Shown one piece after another: positions 49,217 to 57,530 of a DNA stretch of 64,000 nucleotides (positions are counted from its first letter, which is position 1; every line of letters starts with the position of its first letter). The stretch is taken from positions 63,954,590 to 64,018,589 of the forward strand of contig CM036759.1 in NCBI GenBank assembly GCA_020796225.1, given 5' to 3'. Both the position numbers and the translations under genes were made by a program. Under the pieces are notes generated by a model. It ran no database searches. It saw nothing but the letters and a program-made list of their open reading frames with translations, and had not been told where the DNA came from. The stretch comes from Arion vulgaris (lineage: Eukaryota; Mollusca; Gastropoda; Stylommatophora; Arionidae).

Positions 49217-49369
49217 TTAATGTATTGAGTGTGAAGTCCACATGCTTTCAACATCTCCATAATGTTTGCAATGATGACCAAGCCAGATGAATTTCTCCAT
49301 AGCACAAAGTCCAGCCATCACTGGACCACATACTCTGTTACTGCAGTCCAGAAGATGCGTCGTGTCCTC
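49217..49369 (-). CDS. Gene B exon 2
   Basis: The acceptor on the minus strand is TTTATTTACTATTTGTTTCAG, with a long pyrimidine tract. The exon reads EDTTHLLDCSNRVCG, GPVMAGLCAMEKFIWLGHHC, then a short tail up to TAA (49219-49217). It fits phase 0. The acceptor with the first 16 exon bases is repeated two more times upstream (49370-49570); only the copy next to the complete exon continues in frame. Confidence 0.72.
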   Translation of the reverse strand, partial: EDTTHLLDCSNRVCGPVMAGLCAMEKFIWLGHHCKHYGDVESMWTSHSIH

Positions 49370-52300
49370 CTGAAACAAATAGTAAATAAATTAGTCATTC
49401 CAATATATATGTATATGTTGGTGGTGATGCGTCGTGTCCTCCTGAAACAAATAGTAAATAAATTAGTCATTCCAATATATATGTATATGTTGGTGGTGAT
49501 GCGTCGTGTCCTCCTGAAACAAATAGTAAATAAATTAGTCATTCCAATGTATATATATATGTTGGTGGTGGTGTTGGTTCATCACGGATCATGATGACCA
49601 CTTTTTCTTCTTCTTCAAACACTCCATATCGACCACTTGTTAACCACTTTGAGTGATTTGTATGTGATCTGAGCCTATGCGCGATTGTACCTTGTGCCAG
49701 TTATGCGCCTGCAAGTAGGCCCGCACATCCGATTTCTGCGACCCTTTTTATTTACTAGGTAGCTTCCTAGGCTCCTACCTCAGTCTCCTCTTACGACATG
49801 CCTTGTAGGTAGCAGTGGTACTATTCTTTGCTTCTATTGCGGGCTCCTTGCACAACACGGGCGATGATGACAACTAATTTCACCACTTGAATGTGCTAGA
49901 GATGAGATTATGAAACAAGTGACTAGAGCAATGAATTCAATTGATTGATTGATTGATTGATTGATAAGAACATCATCATTGCCCTTCAGTGAATAACCAT
50001 GTGTTCACCGATCTCTTTCTTACACTGGAAAATTTCAGCGGCAGTACATGAACTCCGCAGCACCAGTGAGTGTCCCAGATGTAATTTAGAAGATATTGAA
50101 AATTTGTATTTGGAATTTTTTTTTAATCTTTCCAACTAGTTTTGCCCGGACAGCGCCTTTTCAGCCTGCACTTCTCGATTAGAATCGTTCTTGTCAAAGA
50201 TCAATTATATATCACAATAAGAAAGATCAATTATATATCACAATAAGAAATATCAATTATATATCACAATAAGATTGATCAATTATATATCACAATAAGA
50301 ATGATCAATTATATATCACAATAAGAAAGATCAATTATATATCACAATAAGAATGATCAATTATATATCACAATAAGAATGATCAAATTATATATCACAA
50401 TAAGAATGATCAAATTATATATCACAATAAGAAAGATCAATTATATATCACAATAAGAATGATCAAATTATATATCACAATAAGAATGATCAATTATATA
50501 TCACAATAAGAAAGATCAATTATATATCACAATAAGAAAGATCAATTATATATCACAATAAGAATGATCAATTATATATCACAATAAGAATGATCAATTA
50601 TATATCACAATAAGAATGATCAATTATATATCACAATAAGAAAGATCAATTATATATCACAATAAGAAAGATCAATTATAGATCACAATAAGAATGATTA
50701 ATTATATATCACAATAAGAATGATCAATTATATATCACAATAAGATTGATCAATTATATATCACAATAAGAAAGATCAATTATATATCACAATAAGAATG
50801 ATCAATTATATATCACAATAAGAAAGATCAATTATATATCACAATAAGAAAGATCAATTATATATCACAATAAGAAAGATCAATTATATATCACAATAAG
50901 AAAGATCAATTATATATCACAATAAGAATGATCAATTATATATCACAATAAGAAAGATCAATTATATATCACAATAAGAATGATCAATTATATATCACAA
51001 TAAGAATGATCAATTATATATCACAATGAGAAAGATCAATTATATATCACAATAAGATTGATCAATTATATATCACAATAAGAATGATCAATTATATATC
51101 ACAATAAGAATGATCACAATAAGAAAGATCAATTATATATCACAATAAGAATGATCAAATATATATCACAATAAGAATGATCAATTATATATCACAATAA
51201 GAAAGATCAAATATATATCACAATAAGAATGATCAAATATATATCACAATAAGAATGATCAAATTATATATCACAATAAAAAAGATCAATTATATATCAC
51301 AATAAGAATGATAAAATATATATCACAATAAGAATGATCAATTATATATCACAATAAGAATGATCAATTATATATAACAATAAGAATGATCAAATTATAT
51401 ATCACAATACGAAAGATCAATTATATATCACAATAAGAAAGATCAATTATATATCACAATATGAATGATCAGTTATATATCACAATAAGAATGATCAATT
51501 ATATATCACAATAAGAAAGATCAATTATATATCACAATAAGAATGATCAAATTATATATCACAATAAGAATGATCAATTATATATCACAATAAGAATGAT
51601 CAATTATATATCACAATAAAAATGATCAATTATATATCACAATAAGAATGATCAATTATATATCACAATAAGAAAGATCAATTATATATCACAATAAGAA
51701 AGATCAATTATATATCACAATAAGAATGATCAATTATATATCACAATAAGAATGATCAATTATATATCACAATAAGAATGATCAAATTATATATCACAAT
51801 ACGAATGATCAATTATATATCACAATAAGAATGATCAAATTATATATCACAATAAGAATGATCAATTATATATCACAATAAGAATGATCAATTATATATC
51901 ACAATAAGAATGATCAATTATAGATCACAATAAGAATGATCAAATTATATATCACAATAAGAATGATCAATTATATATCACAATAAGAATGATCAAATTA
52001 TATATCACAATAAGAATGATCAAATTATATATCACAATAAGAATGATCAAATATATATCACAATAAGAATGATCAATTATATATCACAATAAGAATGATC
52101 AATTATATATCACAATAAGAATGATCAAATTATATATCACAATAAGAATGATCAAATTATATATCACAATAAGAATGATCAAATATATATCACAATAAGA
52201 AAGATCAAATTGGTCGAAGAGAAGAACGAACGCAAACAAACAAATTGGTCAGTTTAAACATAACAAGGGCAACAGATAAAACATAACAAAGACAACAGAG

Positions 52301-52994
52301 AAAACATAACTGACCGGTTAAACTGGTCACTAAACATAACAAGAACATAGAGAACATAACCGACAGGTTAAACTGGTCACTTTAAACATAACAAGAACAT
52401 AAAGAACATAACTGACCGGTGTGACTGGTCACTTTAAACATAACAAGAACATAAAGAACATAACTGACCGGTGTGACTGGTCACTTTAAACATAACAAGA
52501 ACATAAAGAACATAACTGACCGGTTTGACTGGTCACTTTAAACATAACAAGAACATAAAGAACATAACTGACCGGTGTGACTGGTCACTTTAAACATAAC
52601 AAGAACATAAAGAACATAACTGACCGGTGTGACTGGTCACTTTAAACATAACAAGAACATAAAGAACATAACTGACCGGTTTGACTGGTCACTTTAAACA
52701 TAACAAAAACATAGAGAACATAACTGACCAGTGTGACTGGTCACTTTAAACATAACAAGAACATAAAGAACATAACTGACCGGTGTGACTGGTCACTTTA
52801 AACATAACAAGAACATAAAGAACATAACTGACCGGTTCAGGAAAGCAAATATTGCATATGAAAAGACACGCATGATCAGGTTCCATTTGATCCAAGGACA
52901 CCACTGGCTCGACAGCATTCATGGGTGTTGACGTCACAATGGTAAGTAATGTAGCGACTAGTGCTATGGCTAAGATGTGGACTGTGTAGCTCAT
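49217..52994 (-). CDS. Gene B: small secreted Cys-rich peptide (two coding exons)
   Basis: Join of minus-strand 52994-52833 (54 codons) and 49369-49217 (50 codons plus stop), phase 0 at the junction; 104 residues. Residues 1-22 are a signal peptide (hydrophobic core ILAIALVATLLTIV). The mature part has a Pro/Glu/Asp-rich start and seven Cys: C-x3-C-x2-C in exon 1, then DC-x4-C-x6-C and C in exon 2. The odd number suggests one free Cys or a dimer. I do not recognise the family. Small secreted Cys-rich peptides in lophotrochozoans serve as hormones, antimicrobial peptides or venom components, and nothing here decides among these. A 5' leader intron is likely: TTATTTATCTATACAG ends 11 bases before the ATG. 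The intron of 3.46 kb is filled with SINE-C, SINE-B, 26-bp and 52-bp arrays. Confidence 0.7.
49354..49570 (-). repeat. Triplicated splice acceptor, 72-bp unit x 3
   Basis: Each unit on the plus strand is GATGCGTCGTGTCCTCCTGA, AACAAATAGTAAATAAATTA, GTCATTCCAATATATATGTA, TATGTTGGTGGT. On the minus strand it contains the whole acceptor of gene B exon 2 plus its first 16 bases. Confidence 0.95.
49601..49868 (-). mobile_element. SINE-C, copy 4
   Basis: TTCTTCTTCTTCAAACACTC, CATATCGACCACTTGTTAAC, CGCCTGCAAGTAGGCCCGCA, CTCTTACGACATGCCTTGTA, TGGTACTATTCTTTGCTTCT. Best preserved 3' end with its GAA tail (on the minus strand). Intron of gene B. Confidence 0.88.
49938..50190 (-). mobile_element. SINE-B, copy 6, 3' part
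   Basis: AATTGATTGATTGATTGATT (tail inverted), CATCATCATTGCCCTTCAGT, CTCTTTCTTACACTGGAAAA, GAACTCCGCAGCACCAGTGA, CAGCCTGCACTTCTCGATTA. Truncated where the 26-bp array begins. Confidence 0.85.
50198..52208. repeat. Tandem array, 26/27-bp unit, about 77 copies
   Basis: The unit is ATCAATTATATATCACAATA, AGAATG (or AGAAAG). A 27-bp form has ATCAAATTATAT, a 25-bp form ATCAAATATATATC. The mixture is irregular and one truncated unit sits near 51110. AT-rich and likely to unwind easily. Intron of gene B. Confidence 0.97.
52235..52833 (-). repeat. Tandem array, 52-bp unit, about 11 copies, starting at the gene B donor
   Basis: Units contain AACATAACTGACCGGTGTGA, CTGGTCACTTTAAACATAAC and AAGAACATAAAG. 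On the minus strand it begins exactly at the exon 1 / intron border and each unit repeats CCG, GTCAGTTATGTTC, the donor with the last three exon bases. Confidence 0.95.
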
Positions 52995-53005
52995 GATGGT
53001 AGTGA
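52833..53005 (-). CDS. Gene B exon 1: leader end, signal peptide, first three Cys
   Basis: Acceptor TTATTTATCTATACAG ends at 53006; 11 untranslated bases precede ATG (52994-52992). The exon codes MSYTVHILAIALVATLLTIV, a Thr/Pro cleavage region and DHACLFICNICFPEP. The donor is CCG followed by GTCAGT, phase 0. The donor motif ACCGGTCAGTTATGTTC is repeated with each unit of the 52-bp array that fills the start of the intron. Confidence 0.72.
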
Positions 53006-53082
53006 CTGTATAGATAAATAAGACACAAGTTAAAATGTTAGGTTAGTACATCGATATTATCATTCGGTCGAGTGTTGCTGGG

Positions 53083-53312
53083 GCTCGCAAGGGGAGCAAA
53101 GAATAGAAACATTGCTACCTACACAATCATCTAATGTAGGGGCCTAGGTAAGCTACCATAGTAAATAAAAAGTGTCGTAGAAATCGGATATGCTGACCTA
53201 CTTGTAGGTGCGTAACTGGCACAAAGTTCAATGGCTCTTAGACTTGGATCACCTACAAATCACAAAAAGTGGTAAACAAGTGGTTGATATGGAGTGTTCA
53301 AAGAAGAAGAAG
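53083..53312 (+). mobile_element. SINE-C, copy 5 (plus orientation)
   Basis: GCTGGGGCTCGCAAGGGGAG, AGGGGCCTAGGTAAGCTACC, GTCGTAGAAATCGGATATGC, ACTTGTAGGTGCGTAACTGG, TAAACAAGTGGTTGATATGG and a GAAGAAGAAGA tail. This copy shows the sense of the element: GAA tail at the 3' end. Confidence 0.88.
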
Positions 53313-53412
53313 ATATTATCATTAGCACGTCATCATCATCATCATCATCATCATTATCATCCTTGCATATCATTATCGAATCGTCAGAAAGTCGTCGATA
53401 GTCAAGTTGCTA

Positions 53413-53640
53413 ACACTATCTGTTGGTAATCTGCTTATGTGGTCCAACCGTTTAATTTGTAGGTTTTTATTTTGATAAAGTTCAGTACTGATGCTGTACC
53501 CACTTTTTTCGTGATGTCTTTATTTCTAAACTGGTTTCTTTTTGCTACCCCCAACATTCTGAGTAGATATTTCGTCTCTGTCGTGACTAGTTTTCTTCTA
53601 TCTATTGATGTCAGCGTCCAGGTTTCGGACTGATAGCATT
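53413..53640 (-). mobile_element. LINE 3' fragment, minus strand
   Basis: TAATCTGCTTATGTGGTCCA, TTTATTTCTAAACTGGTT, GTCTCTGTCGTGACTAGTTT, TCTTCTATCT align with 11.9-12.1 kb. On the minus strand this includes [22 protein letters not shown] residues. Confidence 0.68.
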
Positions 53641-53659
53641 ATCGTTATAAGGGAAGACT

Positions 53660-53967
53660 GCAGTAAAACTATGTAGCAATGGCGAAACACGTAAAAACAA
53701 AGTACTGTTTTTTTACAAAATGTAAAATAATAACAATACAAATCAACGTTTCGACCAAAAGGCCTATATCAAGCAGTGACAATGATACAGTGTCAATGAT
53801 ACAACAGACGTTGAGTTATTCACTTCTTACGCGGTACACTATATATAGAATCAGACAATCAATTCCTAACGGTTCTAAAATGAAAATCTGTGACTAAAAA
53901 CGAATAACGAAATAAATGCAAAAATGTAGAGTGGAGAAAAGAAGAGAAACAATAAAAATTTTATATA

Positions 53968-54020
<53 letters not shown>

Positions 54021-54484
54021 CATAAATACATTTAACATATACACATATAGAATATGGAGCATGAGAAGAGAAAGTACTAAGAAGCATAGGAATGTAGTGA
54101 GTTGAGTCCATGAGGTCGCAAGGTACCATATAAAGATTTAAAACGATTCTCTAGAGCAAATCGGCTTCGTTCATAAGAGGAACATGATCGGATAGCTGCG
54201 ACTTGGATATCGCGAGCTCCCAAATTTGTCGTTTCATTGAAATGAATAGCTACATGTGTTAAGGAGCATTTGCGTATATCACGTAAATGTTGGCCGAAAC
54301 GGTCACTAAGATTTTTGCCAGTTTCGCCTATATATGCCTTGTCACACCGTTTACAAGTGATGGCATAGACTATGGACTGATAGCATAAGGCTGGGAGAAA
54401 GATTTTGTTGAACAATGCTACTTTAGTGTTTATGGTGACATATTTGCATTTCAAAAAGTCTTGTGTCACTAACAAAGTGTTCAT
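53660..54484 (-). mobile_element. Penelope-like element 3' part with GIY-YIG endonuclease domain
   Basis: The minus-strand frame 54484-54077 encodes SIVYAITCKRCDKAYIGETG, KNLSDRFGQHLRDIRKCSLT, HVAIHFN and ends TLRPHGLNSLHS. The VY...YIGETG...R...H pattern with the CKRC pair is the GIY-YIG endonuclease that ends Penelope-like retroelement polyproteins. Downstream, after the (TA)n tract, GATATAGGCCTTTTGGTCGA and AACGTTGATTTGTATTG form the conserved 3' noncoding end, shared with 46.5-46.63 kb. The upstream part of the frame is LINE-Y-like (see findings). 5' truncated; not functional alone. Confidence 0.88.
53965..54018. repeat. (TA)n microsatellite
   Basis: About 27 TA dinucleotides with no interruption, inside the Penelope-like 3' region. 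Confidence 0.95.
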
Positions 54485-54494
54485 GTCTAACAGT

Positions 54495-55110
54495 CTCTGG
54501 TTTCAGTTCCATCTACTTTACTCTGAACAGGGAAACAGATTTATACGAGTCTGTAACAAAAATAATTAATGGAACTTTCTCTCTTATGATGTCTGACCTG
54601 TCCATTTCCCGTCCTTCCTGGATTATTGCTGTGTCAGTCAGCAGATCTGCTCTCTCGTTGCCTTGCTCGTCCCCGGCACAACAAATATAGATCTTCTTCG
54701 AACGCTCCATATCCACCACTTGTTAAACAACTCTTTGTACTTTATATGTGATCTGAGCCTAAGAGCGATTTACGTTGTGCCAGTTATATGCCTATAAGCA
54801 GGTCAGGCGAGCACATACGATTTCTGCAACGCTTTTAAAAAAAACTAAGGTAGCCCGCTAGGCCCCTACCTTAGTTGCCTCTTACGGCTTTGTAGATAGC
54901 AGTGTTACTATTATTTGCCCCCCACCTCTTGTGGTCTCTGGTAACACACGGGTGAGCGGTTGCAGATTCATTCGAGACTAAAAAAAAAATTTGTATTCGA
55001 ACTTCCTCTCATATGACCATAATCATGTCTGACCTGTCCATTTTTCATCCTTCCTCGATCATTGCTGTGTCAGTCAGCAGATATGTTTGCTCGCTGCCTT
55101 CTGCATCTAC
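54495..55110 (-). mobile_element. RNase H fragments of a LINE (two partial copies around SINE-C)
   Basis: On the minus strand 54690-54513: GDEQGNERADLLTDTAIIQE, GREMDRSDIIREKV, the end of an RNase H domain (GNERAD..). A second, more decayed copy of the same segment is at about 55010-55100 (TGACCTGTCCATTTTTCATC). SINE-C sits between them. Confidence 0.75.
54688..54962 (-). mobile_element. SINE-C, copy 6
   Basis: GATCTTCTTCGAACGCTCCA, CCACTTGTTAAACAACTCTT, TACGTTGTGCCAGTTATATG, CGCTAGGCCCCTACCTTAGT and GTGGTCTCTGGTAACACACG. Confidence 0.85.
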
Positions 55111-55138
55111 ATGATCCGACACAAAAATATTTTATTAG

Positions 55139-55170
55139 ATGTGTTATTTGTGATATCACAAATAACACAT
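55139..55170. repeat. Perfect 32-bp palindrome
   Basis: ATGTGTTATTTGTGAT is followed at once by its exact reverse complement, without spacer. It lies at the 3' end of SINE-G in the minus direction. No second copy was found in this window. Confidence 0.95.
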
Positions 55171-55199
55171 TAAATAATATATTTTTTTCATGATGTGCT

Positions 55200-55505
55200 T
55201 ATTGTTACATCAAACCATGTATGCTGTATGTAGCTGGACTGTATTTTCTTGACTCTCAATGGTCTAAAGCCGAAGAATTGACTTCATTGCAACCGGTTTT
55301 ACCCCTTATGCCTCGGTCTTTCCCCCCAAAAATGACAATCCACCTGTCAAGAGTAATGCACAAAGCACGAGCTCCGTACCTCCAGCATAAATCTTAGGGG
55401 TCTCTAAAAATGCACTCGTGAATAGAGCGGCGCAGCACGGAATCGAACCCACGACGTTCGGAACGGAAAACAAATGCTTAACCACTTATCCAGAGAGACC
55501 CCATT
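55200..55505 (-). mobile_element. SINE-G, tRNA-derived
   Basis: On the minus strand: GTCTCTCTGGATAAGTGGTT with A box TGGATAAGTGG, then GTGGGTTCGATTCCGTGC with a perfect B box GGTTCGATTCC at the normal distance. The body (CATTTTTAGAGACCCC, GGTACGGAGCTCGTGCTTTG, GCATTACTCTTGACAGG) follows. Seen once here, so family status is inferred from the head. Confidence 0.7.
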
Positions 55506-55619
55506 CCTTGCAGTATGTTTATTGAATCACCCAGTATGCATGCGCGTGCTCAGCTCTGTACCCCTAGTAAGATCAACCCCCCTCTCCACCTGGTCACTGC
55601 TATTGATATGATGCGACGC

Positions 55620-55735
55620 ATTGTCACAGAAAAAGTCTAACTTGCCTCCTTAAAAGATTTGCCTCTCGAACCTGCTGTGAAGGTCCATGGACTTCGCTTG
55701 AAGGTTAATCACTGAGCTATGCTGGCATAACACAA
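55620..55735 (-). mobile_element. SINE-H head, tRNA-like
   Basis: On the minus strand: GCCAGCATAGCTCAGTGATT, AACCTTCAAGCGAAGTCCAT, CAGCAGGTTCGAGAGGC. A box TAGCTCAGTGA, B box GGTTCGAGAGG (one half changed). Short; body not recognised. Confidence 0.5.
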
Positions 55736-55776
55736 TATCACCATATCTTGTGATTTCATATATATATGCTTCGACT

Positions 55777-55944
55777 CAGTGGCGGCTCGTCATTAAGGGC
55801 CTACTTGGCCGGGTCCCACCAAAATTAATGTGTAACGTGTATCTTTTTAAAATAAATTAAAATATAATATAACACAAAACTATGATTTTTCCGAAAATGT
55901 TTGTCTGGCCCCAAAAAAACAAAAATGATCATAAGCCGCCACTG
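55777..55944. mobile_element. hAT MITE, 168 bp, copy 2
   Basis: CAGTGGCGGCTCGTCATTAA at the left and AAGCCGCCACTG at the right; CTTCGACT at 55769-55776 and 55945-55952 is a perfect 8-bp target duplication. About 85% similar to the copy at 45579-45743. Confidence 0.93.
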
Positions 55945-56034
55945 CTTCGACTTCAGAATCCCCATCTCAGGAGATTGTGCTCATCAGCTTCCATCAAGAC
56001 AGATAGATGAACAGACAGACAGGAGATTACGGTG

Positions 56035-56300
56035 TTGTGGGCGTCTTTAGTTTAAGCAGTAGTGAGCTCGATCACAACACAAGCGTACTTGGTTCAAACT
56101 CCGCGGCGGGCAATTTGAAAGCAAATTAGTTCCCTTGGATTTTTAAGAATTAAAAAATTGACCTCACCGTTCAGAAAGCAATGGCAAACTACTGAACGTA
56201 TAAGTGGTTGCTAGAAAATTAACGACTCGTTTACCGTGGTTGATAGCGAAGTACTGTTAAGGATATGTTACCATTTTTATTTTCAATGAAAGATTAAATA
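56035..56300 (+). mobile_element. SINE-E, copy 2, full length
   Basis: Head GGGCGTCTTTAGTTTAAGCA, GTAGTGAGCTCGATCACAAC and B box TTGGTTCAAACTCCG; body CAATGGCAAACTACTGAACG, TATAAGTGGTTGCTAGAAAA, GACTCGTTTACCGTGGTTGA. Confidence 0.85.
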
Positions 56301-56319
56301 ATATAATTCTTGCCAAATA

Positions 56320-56790
56320 TTTTCATCATCTTTAAAATTACATCGGGGTGCTACGGAGTTTGTGCACTATCGCTGCGATCTTCCGGTGTAAGAAAGAGAT
56401 CGGAGATTCTATTCTTCTTCTCTTTCATCATTTACTTCTTTATATAAGTATTGGGGGAATAATGATCTTGTGTGTGCTTGTTATAGGCACTTCGTAAGCT
56501 GTTATTTATTTTCTTTAGTCTGTTCTTGATGCAATCGCTCCCTCTTTTGTGTGTTCTTCCTTTCTTGCTCTGCACTCGTTATACTTTTTCTGTGTGGCTC
56601 TCTGTGGTAGACGATACCAGGGCATTCTTGTCAGGTGTCCAAACAAATTTAATCTGTTGTTCTTTTATTAATTGCATGATTGGTTTCACATCCAGTCTTC
56701 TTTTGATTTCTTCATTTCTAATTTTGAAATGAAGAGATCGGAGCACACTTGGTTAATAACCGAAGTGCAATGATGATGCTGAATCATCAA
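56320..56790 (+). mobile_element. SINE-B, copy 7, split by a LINE-Z insertion
   Basis: CATCGGGGTGCTACGGAGTT to AAGAAAGAGATCGGAG, then, after the insert, GAGATCGGAGCACACTTGGT to GAAGTGCAATGATGATG. Only the 3' part of the SINE is present. Confidence 0.88.
56406..56732 (-). mobile_element. LINE-Z, 5'-truncated insertion in SINE-B with target duplication
   Basis: AGAGATCGGAG lies at 56395-56405 and again at 56733-56743, an 11-bp target duplication. The insert ends (minus strand) in AAGAGAAGAAGAATAGAAT. Its coding part on the minus strand carries NEEIKRRLDVKPIMQLIKEQ, QIKF and a decayed tail. Confidence 0.92.
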
Positions 56791-57284
56791 TGTTGCTGAA
56801 ATGTTTTAATTATATTTGCTTTAAACATTGATTGACATGTGAATGCGACAAACTGGATTCTACGATTGAGGTCATCTTGATCGAATCTTCCTCTGTATAG
56901 AAACCTTTGTGGAGTCTTCCCTATCCCAAACAAGATCTTTATATTAATACAACAGCATCCCGCTTTGCTCTCTGTTTATATTTCACTCGAGAAGGTCTAG
57001 AGGTTTGGCAACTCCAGATTTTCTACAATTTATACAGCAATGTGAGGAAGAGAGACTCAATTGAAATCATTGAAAAACTGTCCTTAGTAAATAATTTTCC
57101 CTGGCGCATAAACAATTTGTAGAATTTTTTTTTGGTTGTAGAAAAATCATCGTGTGATTTCTAAACATTCTGATTTTCTATGGAAGAATTTTCTTTTTTT
57201 GTGAACTGAGATTTTGGTTGTGTTTTTTCTTAGCCATCGATGTGTTTTTATATTTTAATTAGAGTTTTATAAATATCTTGGACG
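56791..57284. other. Stretch without a recognisable gene
   Basis: AT-rich; a 71-codon plus frame at 56907-57122 has no match that I know. No repeat evident. Confidence 0.45.
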
Positions 57285-57485
57285 TCTGTGTGTGTCTGTG
57301 TGCGTCTGTGTGTGTCTGTGTGTGTCTGTGTGTGTCTGTGTGCGTCTGTGTGTGTCTGTGTGTGTCTGTGTGCTTCTGTGTGTGTCTGTGTGCGTATGTG
57401 TGTGTCTGTGTGTGTCTGTGTGTGTTTGTGTGTGTCTGTGTGTGTCTGTGTGTGTTTGTGTGCGTCTGTGTGCGTCCGTGAGCGT
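57285..57485. repeat. Tandem array, 10-bp unit, about 20 copies
   Basis: TCTGTGTGTG with TCTGTGTGCG variants. It runs into the head of SINE-E (GCGTCTGTGGCTTAGCGATA) without a break. Confidence 0.92.
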
Positions 57486-57530
57486 CTGTGGCTTAGCGAT
57501 AGTGAGCTGGATCACAACCCAAGAGTCGTG

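Noticed and set aside
49310..49350. Alternative acceptor TGCAG within gene B exon 2
   Set aside because: Using it puts a stop in frame at once in the phase required by exon 1; the upstream TTTGTTTCAG acceptor gives a full frame.
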